From the NCBI GenBank assembly GCA_963755705.1, contig CAVWKW010000001.1, positions 1,736,001 through 1,800,000 on the forward strand: a stretch of 64,000 bases of DNA, written 5' to 3'. Within the stretch, counting starts at the first letter, position 1. Every line of letters starts with the position of its first letter. Below the pieces are notes generated by a model. That model did no database searches, was not told the origin of the DNA, and worked only from the letters and a program-made list of their open reading frames with translations. Source of the stretch: JBARDN01 sp963755705 (lineage in GTDB: Bacteria; Desulfobacterota; Binatia; Binatales; Binataceae). Both the position numbers and the translations under genes were made by a program. Below, piece by piece: positions 18,698 to 27,884 of the stretch.

Positions 18698-18732
18698 AAA
18701 CGAGCCGCATGGGGTTCCATGCGGCTCGTTTT
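18698..18732 (+). terminator. Strong intrinsic terminator, usable in both directions
   Basis: AAACGAGCCGCATGG (18698-18712) and CCATGCGGCTCGTTT (18717-18731) form a perfect 15-bp stem with a GGTT loop, followed by T residues on the plus strand and preceded by an A-run that gives a T-run on the minus strand. It separates the end of the G8-domain gene from the convergent zinc-ribbon gene. Confidence 0.85.
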
Positions 18733-18824
18733 GCGAAAATGGAGTGTCCGGATCTGGTGACGGTGCCCGGAGTCTAGCCGATTCCTCGGCGAAGATTAAT
18801 AGCGGCCGTCGTCCTCGCGTCTCC

Positions 18825-19124
18825 TTAATATCGGTTGTCGCCGAACAGATCTTCGTCCTCGCGGACGCTTGGGCCGACGCCAGTTGCGCGGAACATCAGC
18901 TTGGCGGCGAACAGCTTGTCGCCAATTCGGCCTTGCGATTTCAAAAACCCGCCATGACGGCGGCATTTTGGACACGGCATCGACCCGCTCAGAAGACTGG
19001 CGTTCGCCGACGTGATTCGTAAGTCGAAAGTCACGCCGCATCCGGGGTTTTGGCAAGTCGTCCGATAGACGATGCCGCGCAGGGTTCCGGTGTTTGCTTC
19101 ATTCCTGGTGGTAGTTGTTTGCAT
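18825..19124 (-). CDS. Small zinc-ribbon-like protein
   Basis: Ninety-nine residues with a C-x4-C pair (CQNPGC, preceded by TT) and a CPKC knuckle about 24 residues later, a zinc-ribbon layout. The rest is basic and polar and ends with an acidic DEDLFGDNRY. GGGAGGAAAATAC gives a near-ideal ribosome site for the start at 19124. The leader upstream can fold into a nested stem (19147-19198). Family not recognised; the zinc-ribbon is inferred from cysteine spacing. Confidence 0.6.
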   Translation of the reverse strand: MQTTTTRNEANTGTLRGIVYRTTCQNPGCGVTFDLRITSANASLLSGSMPCPKCRRHGGFLKSQGRIGDKLFAAKLMFRATGVGPSVREDEDLFGDNRY

Positions 19125-19506
19125 CGTATTTTCCTCCCTTCCTGAGGAGGTTCGTGGGGTCTTTGTGACCCCTTCGGCTTCTTAGACGTAGCAACCTCGT
19201 AAACGTTTCAAGCAATCGCCGTGCCCCAGCCGCTAAAAAGTCGCGCGGTTGTGTAAAACCCTGTAAAATCGGAGCAATGGCGCGATGAAAGCTTGATTAA
19301 ACTACGTGCGAGGGTGTCTTGCCGGATGGGAAACATGCTCCTTTTGCTACAGATTGGTGCTACAGCCGCGACAGTCGTGGCTTTGCATGCGCATATATTT
19401 CCAAACATTCATGTGGCCTATTCTCGGTCTCGCAGGTACCACCGCTTCGACGCTTGCTATTTGGGCCGAGCCATACCTTAATGCGCGGCAATAGGGCAAA
19501 TCTGGA
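19125..19506. other. 382-bp gene-free stretch with a structured leader
   Basis: The left part is the leader of the minus-strand zinc-ribbon gene: GGGGTC (19156-19161) pairs with GACCCC (19167-19172), inside an outer stem GAGGTT (19147-19152) with AACCTC (19193-19198). The right part, 19290-19495, contains three overlapping frames of about 60 codons with hydrophobic stretches split between frames. They could be a decayed small membrane protein, but none has a convincing start, so no gene is called. Confidence 0.4.
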
Positions 19507-20745
19507 ATGAGAACACTTGCGCTGGTGATGGCCGGAGGACAGGGCACGCGGTTGCATCCGCTGACTCGGGATCGGGCCAAGCCGGCAGTCCCTTTTGGCG
19601 GGAAATACCGAATCGTCGATTTCGTCCTGTCCAACCTGGTCAATTCGGGTATCTACGCGATCTATGTGCTGGTCCAATGGCGCTCGCAGTCGCTGATCGA
19701 GCATTTGAAGGACGGATGGCAATTCGGCGGGATGCTGCCGGACCATTTCGTGGTTCCGGTCCCGGCGCAGATGCGGCTGGGCGAGTCGTGGTACCAAGGC
19801 ACTGCGGACGCGATCTTCCAGAACCTCAACCTTATCGACGACGTCAAACCCGACCTGATCGCGGTATTCGGCGCCGATCATATCTACCGGATGGATATCC
19901 AGCAGATGATCGAGTTCCACCTGGAGCGCAAGGCTGCGGTCTCGGTCGCGACGCTGCCGGTCGCGCTCGAGGAGGCCGACCAGTTCGGGATCATAACGGT
20001 TGATTCGGGTCTGCGAGTGCTGAACTTCGACGAGAAGCCGAAAACGCCGCCGCCCGCGATGCCGGGAGCTCCGGGCAAGTGCCTGGCCTCGATGGGCAAT
20101 TACCTGTTCGATCCGACGATCCTGCGCAACGCGCTGATCGAGGACTCGACGCATCCCGCGAGCCGTCACGATTTCGGCCACGACCTTATTCCGGCGCTGA
20201 TCAACAAGGTGCCGGTCTACGCGTATAACTTCATGACCAATCGAATCCGCGGCGACTCGGAACAGAATCCCAGTTACTGGCGCGACGTGGGAACGCTCGA
20301 GGCCTACTACGAAGCCAACATGGATTTGCGCGACGCGCGGCCGCTGCTTAACCTCTACAATCCGTATTGGCCGCTGCGCAGCTCCTACTTCGATCAGCCT
20401 CCCGCGAAGTTCGTGTTCGATGAAATTGGGCGGCGCGGCGTGGCGACCCACTCGGTGGTTTCGGAGGGATGTATCGTCTCGGGCGGCACAGTGCGCAATT
20501 CCGTGTTGGGGCGCAGCGTCTTCGTGCATTCGTACAGCCTGGTCGAGGATTCGGTGCTGATGGACTACGTCGAAATCGGACGGGGCGCGAAAATCCGCCG
20601 CGCGATTATCGACAAAAACGTTTTCGTGCCCGACGGCGAGGAGATTGGCTACGATCTCGAACGCGACCGTCAGCGCTTTTTCGTGACCGACGACGGCCTG
20701 ATCGTGATTCCCAAGGCGCCCAAACGCGATCGCCCGGTGATCTGA
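19507..20745 (+). CDS. glgC: Glucose-1-phosphate adenylyltransferase
   Basis: Makes ADP-glucose from glucose-1-phosphate and ATP, the committed step to glycogen. The nucleotidyltransferase motif GGQGTRLHPLTRDRAKPAVPFGGKYR is at residues 11-36, followed by VLVQWRSQSLIEHL, the metal-binding GADHIYRMD, and a C-terminal left-handed beta-helix (VVSEGCIVSGGTVRNSVLGRSVFV) used for allosteric control. The length of 412 is typical. No glgA or glgB is adjacent, but the lipid A acyltransferase gene begins four bases after the stop, so the two are probably co-transcribed. Confidence 0.93.
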   Translation: MRTLALVMAGGQGTRLHPLTRDRAKPAVPFGGKYRIVDFVLSNLVNSGIYAIYVLVQWRSQSLIEHLKDGWQFGGMLPDHFVVPVPAQMRLGESWYQGTADAIFQNLNLIDDVKPDLIAVFGADHIYRMDIQQMIEFHLERKAAVSVATLPVALEEADQFGIITVDSGLRVLNFDEKPKTPPPAMPGAPGKCLASMGNYLFDPTILRNALIEDSTHPASRHDFGHDLIPALINKVPVYAYNFMTNRIRGDSEQNPSYWRDVGTLEAYYEANMDLRDARPLLNLYNPYWPLRSSYFDQPPAKFVFDEIGRRGVATHSVVSEGCIVSGGTVRNSVLGRSVFVHSYSLVEDSVLMDYVEIGRGAKIRRAIIDKNVFVPDGEEIGYDLERDRQRFFVTDDGLIVIPKAPKRDRPVI

Positions 20746-20749
20746 CGCG

Positions 20750-21844
20750 ATGGATTCCGCACCGCACGCCGAAGAACTGCGGGCAGGCCAGTCCGGCGCC
20801 GCCGCAGCATCAGGATCGAACGGAAAGGCCGTTCCGCACGGCCTTCCGCTAAAACGCTCGATTCGTCCCGCTCGCCTCCAACTGACCGCGCGCCAGCGGC
20901 TGATGTACTGGCTGATGGTCGGGACGCTGCATGTGCTCAGCCTGATTCCGGATTTCATCCTGCTGCCGCTAGGCGCGCTGGGCGGACTCATCGGTTACCT
21001 TCTCGATCGCCGCCACGTGCGAATCGGGATGAAAAATCTCGAGATCGCGTTTCCCGAAAAGAGCCTCGCCGATCGCCGCCGAATCCTGCGCGCCTCGTAC
21101 GTCAACCTGGGCCGCGCCGGCGCCGAGTACATCCGGTTGGGCGGATTCTTTCACACCCGCCTGGCGCGCAGAGTCCGCTACCACAATCTCGAATATTGGA
21201 ACGCGGTCGCCGATCGCTATCCCGGTAAAGGGCTGCTGGTGCTGAGCGCTCATTTCGGCAATTTCGAGCTGGTCGCTGCGGCGCACGCGATGCACGGCTA
21301 CCAGATAAGTTTGGTGCATCATACGCAGCGCTTCCTGGCAGGCGACGCGATGGCGACGTTTGTGCGCGAGCGCGCGGGAGTCGAGATAATCCGCAAGCAT
21401 TCGGCCGCGCGCGCGGTCCTGCGCGCGCTCAAGACGGGCGATCTGGTGGCGATCCCCTTCGATCAGAACGCCAAGCGCAGCGAGGCGGTGTTCGTGCCAT
21501 TTTTCGGCGAGATGGCGGCGACCACCAGCGGCCTGGCGCGCCTTGCGATGATCTCCGGCGCGCCGATAGTGCCGGCGTTTATCGTGCGCGATCCAAATCA
21601 TCGCACCCACTTCATCGAAATAATGGAAGAGGTCCCGGTCCAGCGCACCGGCGATGCGGAGGCCGACGTGCTCGAGAACACGCGCCGATTCGTCGGCGCG
21701 GTAGAGGCGATCGTGCGCCGCTACCCCGAGCAATTCCTGTGGACGCATCGCCGCTTCCGCACCCGCCCGCGCGGCACGCCGCCAATCTACGATTGGGAGA
21801 AACGCAGCTCCAGCGCGCCGTCAGGACGCCCGCAGAGAGCCTGA
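20750..21844 (+). CDS. Lipid A biosynthesis acyltransferase (LpxL/HtrB family)
   Basis: Adds secondary acyl chains to lipid A at the inner membrane. The catalytic H-x4-D/E motif is HFGNFE in LLVLSAHFGNFELV; further family blocks are the LVHHTQ segment and RYPEQFLWTHRRFRTRP near the C-terminus. A transmembrane helix lies around residues 50-75 after an unusually long polar N-terminal extension of about 45 residues. Its presence indicates a lipopolysaccharide-type outer membrane. The gene starts four bases after glgC; an internal ATG at 20903 (MYWLMV) would give a more standard N-terminus and is an alternative start. Confidence 0.88.
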   Translation: MDSAPHAEELRAGQSGAAAASGSNGKAVPHGLPLKRSIRPARLQLTARQRLMYWLMVGTLHVLSLIPDFILLPLGALGGLIGYLLDRRHVRIGMKNLEIAFPEKSLADRRRILRASYVNLGRAGAEYIRLGGFFHTRLARRVRYHNLEYWNAVADRYPGKGLLVLSAHFGNFELVAAAHAMHGYQISLVHHTQRFLAGDAMATFVRERAGVEIIRKHSAARAVLRALKTGDLVAIPFDQNAKRSEAVFVPFFGEMAATTSGLARLAMISGAPIVPAFIVRDPNHRTHFIEIMEEVPVQRTGDAEADVLENTRRFVGAVEAIVRRYPEQFLWTHRRFRTRPRGTPPIYDWEKRSSSAPSGRPQRA

Positions 21845-21969
21845 AGGACAAAAATCGCGGATCGATCATTCGCATCGTGCGCGAGTGCGGCGCGAAAGTA
21901 GTTTGACTCACGCCGTTTCGGATCTTTAATGTCTCGGGGAGTCGATAACAACAATTTCGAGGAGAAGTG

Positions 21970-22806
21970 ATGAAGGAATTTGCCGGTCGTACCGCGTTTA
22001 TCACGGGCGGTGCCCAAGGCATCGGTTTGGGCATCGCACGCCGTTTGGCGAGTGAAGGCGTGAACCTGGCTCTGGTTGACATCGATATAGAGGCCCTCGA
22101 GCGTGCCCGGGCTGAGCTTGAAGGACAGACCAAGGTGAGGACCGAAGTCCTTGATGTTCGCGACCGTGAAGCCTTTGCGAGGGTAGCGGAAGCGGTCGAG
22201 GCGAACTTAGGTCCCGTTTCGTTGCTATTTAACAACGCCGGCGTGGCTGGTGGCATATCGATCTACCAAATGAATTATGCCGCCTGGGACTACGTGCTTG
22301 GGATAAATCTCCAGGGTGTCGTCAACGGAATCCAGACCTTCCTCCCGCGCATGATCAAGCGCGGAGCTGGAGGTCATATCGTCAACACGGCCTCGGGTGC
22401 CGGTATCCTGGCTGCCGGATCCGGATTCCTCTATGCCACATCCAAGTTCGCGGTCGTCGGCATGTCCGAATCGATGCACTTCCAGCTCAAACAGTCCGCA
22501 ACCAACATCGGCCTCAGTGTACTGTGCCCCGGCCCCGTCAACACGGGCATTGTCGCCAGATCTCTCGGGGCGACGCCCGGCTACGTTGCCCCAACCGACC
22601 CGGATGGGGTCAAGCAGATTGAAGCCGTCAAGGCCTTTCTCGCAAGCGGTGTCAGCATCGACGAGGTCGGCGACATGGTGCTGCGGGGCATCCAGGAAGA
22701 TGCGCTGTACATCTTCACCGACCGGATCATTGCTGATGGCGTTGTGCAGCGCACCGAGGCAATTCTCGCTGCGCTGCCGGGCGATTCCCGGGCGGGCCGA
22801 TCCTAA
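21970..22806 (+). CDS. SDR-family oxidoreductase
   Basis: Classical short-chain dehydrogenase of 278 residues. The motif TGGAQGIGLG binds the cofactor, NNAGVAGG follows, then catalytic Ser and the YATSK tetrad, and CPGPVNTGI. The Asp in LVDIDIE after beta-2 suggests NAD over NADP. ATG 21970 overlaps a possible GTG 21967; GAGGAGAAG is just upstream of both. Codon use looks a little less GC-biased at third positions than flanking genes, a weak hint of recent acquisition. Substrate unknown. Confidence 0.82.
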   Translation: MKEFAGRTAFITGGAQGIGLGIARRLASEGVNLALVDIDIEALERARAELEGQTKVRTEVLDVRDREAFARVAEAVEANLGPVSLLFNNAGVAGGISIYQMNYAAWDYVLGINLQGVVNGIQTFLPRMIKRGAGGHIVNTASGAGILAAGSGFLYATSKFAVVGMSESMHFQLKQSATNIGLSVLCPGPVNTGIVARSLGATPGYVAPTDPDGVKQIEAVKAFLASGVSIDEVGDMVLRGIQEDALYIFTDRIIADGVVQRTEAILAALPGDSRAGRS

Positions 22807-23020
22807 AGGGCGGAACTAGTCGCAGGAAATGTCAACCATTTTCGGCATCGAAACTTGCAAGCCTGGATAGCTGCTCGAACCACCGGTTTGGTGGCAATCA
22901 CCGTCTGCTCGCCAAGCGCATATGTGCTGGTTCCAGAGCGACTGTGAAGTCAACTCGGTTCCACGGAGTATCGACATTGTGCGCTGCTCTTCTCCAGACA
23001 TGGTTGGGACTGGCTGCCGC

Positions 23021-23911
23021 TCAAGTAGGTTCGCGCGTCCCAATTGCAGTCCTGTCCGGCAGTAGCGTCAGAATCCCGAAGATTATCAACGCCGCGAGCC
23101 AGGCGGCGGCGCCGCTGATTAGCGGTTGATGACCCCATCCCGCGAGCCATCCGGGCAGGATCGCGCGCTCCGAGATCATCTTGGGCCAGAGCTTCGAGCC
23201 GAGTACGAAACCCGAGTGAAGGCCGATCGAGAAATAGACCGAGCCGGTCACGATATATGCCTGCGCGAGCACGATACCGAGCAGGAAGAGTCCGAACAGC
23301 GTCGGAAGGGCGCTCGCCGGATCAGAGAATTGCGCACCCGAACCGGCCAGCGTGCGAATCCCGGCGCTCAGATCGAGTCCTGTTAGGTAAAAGTGCGCGG
23401 GCGAACGCACCAGGTGCGCCACCGCGTATATCGCCGAGCTCGCGATCAACGCGCCGATACGGCCGAAGTCCTCGCACATTCCGCCGAACAGAAACGCGCG
23501 AAAGAAAGCTTCTTCGAGAATTCCGATTATGATCGCGGCGGCAAGATACTTTGGGAGCAAGCCACCCGCGCGCAGGATCGCTCCGTCGCGCGCCGCTCCC
23601 ATCGCGAACGCGGCGCCGAAAAGGATGGCCATAACAACGATCGCGACCGCAAACCCGAATAATGCCCGCCACGCTCCAGCGCGCGGATTCTTAAATCCCG
23701 CGCGCAGTAGCGCAACGAGGTTCAGCGATCGCGCCGCGTATAGGATAACGCCGAGCAGCGCGAGCATCACGACTCGATCGAAGATGCGTGGAAACGGAAT
23801 TCTGAATCCCGCCTTGGCGACCGCGAGCGCCGCGAACGGCGCGATTATCACGGCTGCGGCGAGTCCGACCGCGAGCGCGATTACAAATCTTGCACTGAAC
23901 GATCTGGGCAT
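23021..23911 (-). CDS. CPBP-family intramembrane metalloprotease
   Basis: A 296-residue polytopic membrane protein of the CAAX-protease/bacteriocin-processing (Abi) family. The glutamate motif EEAFFRAFLFG and the later His motifs (AVAHLV and GLHSGF in membrane segments) are the active-site elements. About seven or eight helices are visible. Members cut prenylated or other membrane proteins, or handle bacteriocin self-immunity. It is followed on the minus strand (lower coordinates) by nothing; the SDR gene upstream ends 15 bases before it, so the two are probably one unit. Confidence 0.85.
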   Translation of the reverse strand: MPRSFSARFVIALAVGLAAAVIIAPFAALAVAKAGFRIPFPRIFDRVVMLALLGVILYAARSLNLVALLRAGFKNPRAGAWRALFGFAVAIVVMAILFGAAFAMGAARDGAILRAGGLLPKYLAAAIIIGILEEAFFRAFLFGGMCEDFGRIGALIASSAIYAVAHLVRSPAHFYLTGLDLSAGIRTLAGSGAQFSDPASALPTLFGLFLLGIVLAQAYIVTGSVYFSIGLHSGFVLGSKLWPKMISERAILPGWLAGWGHQPLISGAAAWLAALIIFGILTLLPDRTAIGTREPT

Positions 23912-23926
23912 CGAAGCGATATTCGA

Positions 23927-24658
23927 CTATTTCGGCCGCATCGGATCGGTCTGCGGCTCGAGCGCAATCTCGACCGGGCAGACGCGCGCGGGCGTTCGGA
24001 CGATCTGTATCACCGCGTTGGCGATATCGCCCGGCGCGAGCATCGCGCCGCGGTCGAGCCGCATGTTGGCCGGAATCATCGCGGTATCGACCAGCCCCGG
24101 CACGATCACCGAAAGCTTGATTGCGCGGCTGCGCAGCTCAGCGAACGCGGCGTGCGTGAATGCGACCAGCCCGGCCTTTGCGGCGGCGTACACCGCCTCC
24201 CCGGCGGGAGTTCTTTTGGCGGCGGACGACGCGATATTGATGACCGTGCCGCCACCCTGACGGGTCATCGGTTCTGCCGCCATCCGCGCGATCTCGATCG
24301 GCGCGCGCAAGTTCACCGCAAGGATCCGATCGACGTCGTCGCCGCTCATCTTCGCAAGTGCCGTCCGCGCGGGAGCCCATCCCGCATTGTTGACGACCAG
24401 GTCGATACGCTCGTAGTGATCCAGCGCGGTTGCAACCAGTGCGCCCGGCGCCTCGGACTGCGCCAGATCGAGCAGCACGATCAGCGAACGTTCGGGCGTG
24501 AGTCCCGAGAGCGTGCGCGTTTCGGCCAGCTCTTCCCGGGTGCGCGCGACCAGGCATAGCGCGTAACTCTCGCGCGCAAGGGACAACGCGATCGCGCGGC
24601 CGATTCCGCGGCCGGCGCCGGTAACGATCGCGACCTTGTCTGGATTCGATTCTTCCAT
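23927..24658 (-). CDS. SDR-family oxidoreductase
   Basis: Classical short-chain dehydrogenase of 243 residues with TGAGRGIGRA at the N-terminus, NNAGWAP, catalytic Ser in NIASSAA and the YAAAK tetrad. VPGLVDTAMI follows as expected. It is co-directional with and 15 bases upstream of the CPBP protease gene and divergent from the phosphomannomutase gene across 171 bases. Its substrate cannot be told from sequence. Confidence 0.82.
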   Translation of the reverse strand: MEESNPDKVAIVTGAGRGIGRAIALSLARESYALCLVARTREELAETRTLSGLTPERSLIVLLDLAQSEAPGALVATALDHYERIDLVVNNAGWAPARTALAKMSGDDVDRILAVNLRAPIEIARMAAEPMTRQGGGTVINIASSAAKRTPAGEAVYAAAKAGLVAFTHAAFAELRSRAIKLSVIVPGLVDTAMIPANMRLDRGAMLAPGDIANAVIQIVRTPARVCPVEIALEPQTDPMRPK

Positions 24659-24829
24659 GCGCGTAAACCGTGCGGGTCTCCGCCGCGCCCAGGCATCGAG
24701 TGCCGAGGCATCGAGATAGATACTTGCGCTACGCGGCAGAGTTGCACAGACTGACTAGCATAAATCGCGGCCGCGTGCGGGAATCCTCCCGGGCGGCATT
24801 GAGAGGGGGCGCGTCGTCGCTTTACGCTG

Positions 24830-26185
24830 ATGAACCCGCAAGTGTTTCGCGAATACGATATTCGCGGAATCGTTGAAACCGATTTCGACGATCAATTCAT
24901 TCGCGACCTCGGCCGCGCGTACGCAACGGTCCTTTCCCGCGCGGGCAAGCGGACCATCACGCTGGGCCGCGATTGCCGTCTGTCGTCACCCTCGCTGCAT
25001 GATCGCCTGCTGGAAGGTTTGCTTCCGGCCGGAATCAACGTGGTCGATATCGGCATCGTGCCGACTCCGCTGCTCTACTTCTCGGTGCTGCACTGGAAGA
25101 TGGACGGCGGCGCGATGATCACCGGCAGCCACAATGCCGCCGAGTACAACGGATTCAAGTTGGGCGTCGGACCGACGACGATTTTCGGCGAGGAAATTCA
25201 AAACGTCCGCAAGATTATCGAGTCGCGCGATTACGTCAAGAATGGCGCGCCCGGCAAGCTGTCCCAAAAACCGATCATCCCAGAGTACAACGATTTCATT
25301 CTCGGACAGTTCAAACTGCGCCGGGGCATGAAGGTCGCCGTTGACGGCGGCAACGGATGCGGCGGTGTGATCGCAGCGCCGCTGATGAAACAGCTCGGAC
25401 TCGATCTCAAAGAACTGTTCATCGAGATGGACGGGCGGTTTCCGAATCATCATCCCGACCCGACCGTCGAAGAGAACATGCGTTTTCTTAAAGCCGCGGT
25501 GAAAGAGCAGGGCTCGGAGGTCGGGATCGCCTACGACGGCGACGCTGACCGCGTCGGCGCGATCGATGAAAACGGGCGCATCGTGTGGGGCGACGAGCTG
25601 ATGGTTGCGTTCTCGCGGGCGATCCTGAAGAACAATCCGGGCGCGGCGATAATCGGCGACGTGAAATGCTCCAAGCGGATGTACGACGATATCGCGCGCA
25701 ACGGCGGCCGTCCGATCATGTGGAAGACCGGCCATTCGTTGATCAAGAGCAAGCTTAAGGCTGAGCATGCGGCGCTCGCGGGCGAGATGAGCGGGCACAT
25801 GTTTTTCGCCGACCGCTATTTCGGGTTCGACGACGCGATCTACGCGTCGTTCCGATTGCTCGAGATCGTGAGCAATGAACGCCGCGGCCTGGGCGCGATT
25901 CTGGCAGATCTTCCGAAGAGCACCTTCACGCCGGAGATTCGCCTCGACTGTCCGGACGAGCGCAAGTTCGAAGTCGTGCGCCGCGCCGCCGAATATTTTC
26001 GCGGCAAGTACGACACGACCGATATCGACGGGGTGCGGGTGAATTTCCCCGACGGATGGGGCCTCGTGCGCGCCTCGAACACCCAGCCCGCGCTGGTGAT
26101 GCGTTTCGAGGCCGACAACGCCGCGCGGATGGACGAGATACGCGCGCTATTCGAAAACAAGCTCCAGGAACTGGGCGCGCTCTAA
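24830..26185 (+). CDS. manB: Phosphomannomutase/phosphoglucomutase
   Basis: Interconverts hexose-6- and hexose-1-phosphates for sugar-nucleotide synthesis. The start VFREYDIRGIV, the phosphoserine loop TGSHNAAEYNG (usual TASHNP with two changes), the Mg-binding DGDADR and the sugar-binding GEMSGHMFF are all present in the four-domain order. Length 451 fits the AlgC/ManB group. manC begins two bases after its stop, so the pair supplies GDP-mannose for envelope polysaccharide; that pairing supports the mannose assignment. Confidence 0.92.
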   Translation: MNPQVFREYDIRGIVETDFDDQFIRDLGRAYATVLSRAGKRTITLGRDCRLSSPSLHDRLLEGLLPAGINVVDIGIVPTPLLYFSVLHWKMDGGAMITGSHNAAEYNGFKLGVGPTTIFGEEIQNVRKIIESRDYVKNGAPGKLSQKPIIPEYNDFILGQFKLRRGMKVAVDGGNGCGGVIAAPLMKQLGLDLKELFIEMDGRFPNHHPDPTVEENMRFLKAAVKEQGSEVGIAYDGDADRVGAIDENGRIVWGDELMVAFSRAILKNNPGAAIIGDVKCSKRMYDDIARNGGRPIMWKTGHSLIKSKLKAEHAALAGEMSGHMFFADRYFGFDDAIYASFRLLEIVSNERRGLGAILADLPKSTFTPEIRLDCPDERKFEVVRRAAEYFRGKYDTTDIDGVRVNFPDGWGLVRASNTQPALVMRFEADNAARMDEIRALFENKLQELGAL

Positions 26186-26187
26186 CG

Positions 26188-27246
26188 ATGGCAGCGCGCG
26201 CTGCGCTTTCCGCGCTGATCATCGCGGGCGGACGCGGGACCCGATTGTGGCCCGCCAGCCGCGAGCATCAGCCCAAGCCGCTCTTTTCCGCAGACGGGAA
26301 ATTCTCGCTGCTCGAAGCGACCCTCGCGCGGCTCCATCCACTGGTCGCGCGCGAGCGGATTTTCGTGCTGGTGGCTGCGGCCCACGCGGGGGCATTTCGC
26401 CGCGCGCTCAAGGGACTCATCCCCGCCCGAAATCTGATCGTCGAGCCTGCGGCGCGCGGCACCGCTGTCGCGATCGCTTATGGGATGGCGGTAATCGAGC
26501 GTCGCGCCGGTGCGGGCGTTGTCGCCGTGATGCCTGCCGATCACATTATCCAGCCCGCGGCCGGATTCCGCGCGACGATCGCGGCTGCGGCGACGCTTGC
26601 GGCGTCAAAACACTCGATCGTCGTGATCGGAATCGTCCCGACTCGTCCGGAGCCTGGATTCGGCTACCAGAAAATCGGCGCCACGATTGGCACGGGGTTC
26701 AAGGTCGATCAATTTATCGAAAAGCCTCCGCTCGCGCGCGCGCGGCGGATGGTCCGCTCGGGCAAGTATTTATGGAACGCCGGGATGTTCGTGATGGATT
26801 CGCGCACGCTCGACGGCGAGCTTCGCGCGCATAGCCCGGCGCTCGCAGCGGCAGCGAAGGCGCTCGCCACGATGCCGCGCGCGAAGTTCGCTCGCGCCTA
26901 CAAGAAGCTCAAATTCGACGCGTTCGATCGCGAGGTGGTCGAGCGCAGCCGCAACGTGCTGGGCGTCCGCGCGCGTTTCAAATGGCACGACGTCGGCTCG
27001 TGGGAAGGGCTGCGGCAAGCAGTAGGCGGCGAAGGCGCAAGCGTGACGCGCGGCAAGGTCCTCGCGCTCGATTCCGAGCGCATCCTGGCCCATTCTGATT
27101 CGCGCCTGATGGTAATTTTCGGCGTGAACGATCTGATAGCGGTAGACACCGGCGACGCAATCCTGATCGCGCATCGCAACAAATCCGACGCGCTGCGCCG
27201 CGTAACCGACGCGCTAGCCACTCCCGCTTTGCGCAAGTATTTGTAA
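26188..27246 (+). CDS. manC: Mannose-1-phosphate guanylyltransferase
   Basis: Forms GDP-mannose from mannose-1-phosphate and GTP. The signature GGRGTRLWPASRE lies at residues 12-24, with MPADHI and EKPPLARARRMV motifs and WNAGMFV. At 352 residues it is the short single-domain form without the isomerase half. ATG 26188 is two bases after the manB stop; the longer upstream frame lies inside manB and is rejected. Confidence 0.92.
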   Translation: MAARAALSALIIAGGRGTRLWPASREHQPKPLFSADGKFSLLEATLARLHPLVARERIFVLVAAAHAGAFRRALKGLIPARNLIVEPAARGTAVAIAYGMAVIERRAGAGVVAVMPADHIIQPAAGFRATIAAAATLAASKHSIVVIGIVPTRPEPGFGYQKIGATIGTGFKVDQFIEKPPLARARRMVRSGKYLWNAGMFVMDSRTLDGELRAHSPALAAAAKALATMPRAKFARAYKKLKFDAFDREVVERSRNVLGVRARFKWHDVGSWEGLRQAVGGEGASVTRGKVLALDSERILAHSDSRLMVIFGVNDLIAVDTGDAILIAHRNKSDALRRVTDALATPALRKYL

Positions 27247-27380
27247 GAGGGTTCGTCAGCGCGGCCCTCGTGCCAATGACGCCTCGTGCGCTATCGAACG
27301 GCCGCGGGGCTTGTCCCGTTGGCTTAGGTCGTGGTACGGCAAAAGCATGGCTGAATTTCGTTAGCGAGAGGAAAAAATAG

Positions 27381-27839
27381 ATGGCCGACAAAAGTATCGT
27401 TGGGCGCACTGGCAAGCCGTTCAAAATGCCCATCGAATGGAGCAAAGTGCGCGAGTTCGCGCGCGCTATCAAGGACCCCAGCGCCGAATATTTCGATCCT
27501 GAAGTCGCAAAGAAACAGCTCGGCGGTATCCCGCTTCCCGTCACCTTTCTGCAGACGAGCGCGTTCTGGACCGACGAGAGCTCGAACCCCGGCTTCGGCG
27601 GTTTCGATCTGCGCCGGATCCTGCACGGCGAGCAGGAGTTCGAGCTGCTCAAACCGATCTTCGTCGGCGACGTGCTGACCGGCGTCAGCAAGATCGCGGA
27701 CGTCCTCGAGAAAGAGGGCGGACGCGGCGGCAAGATGACCCTGCTCGTCAGCGAGACCGAGTACACCAATCAGCGCGGAGAGAAAGTCGCGATCGCGCGC
27801 TCGACGCTGATCGAAACCGGACAGGCGGTAAAGGCCTGA
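27381..27839 (+). CDS. MaoC-type dehydratase, N-terminal-domain subunit (HadA/HadC-like)
   Basis: A 152-residue hot-dog-fold protein matching the MaoC_dehydrat_N family, the non-catalytic half of (R)-specific enoyl hydratases. The start MADKSIVGRTGKPFKMPIEWSKVREFARAI is characteristic, and it lacks the D-x4-H pair found in its partner. It would heterodimerise with the product of the next gene, 45 bases downstream, to hydrate or dehydrate acyl-thioesters. GAGAGGAAAAAAT precedes its start codon. Confidence 0.85.
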   Translation: MADKSIVGRTGKPFKMPIEWSKVREFARAIKDPSAEYFDPEVAKKQLGGIPLPVTFLQTSAFWTDESSNPGFGGFDLRRILHGEQEFELLKPIFVGDVLTGVSKIADVLEKEGGRGGKMTLLVSETEYTNQRGEKVAIARSTLIETGQAVKA

Positions 27840-27884
27840 ACTGCGCCTCAGCACTTCGCGGTCCTAAATCGGAGAAAAAAATTT

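Noticed and set aside
19293..19494. Small hydrophobic frames before glgC
   Set aside because: Hydrophobic pieces lie in different frames with no ribosome site; at most a decayed small gene.
22807..23020. Possible tRNA in the gap after the SDR at 21970-22806
   Set aside because: A short CCACCGG/TGGTGG stem is present, but no cloverleaf or T-loop could be drawn.
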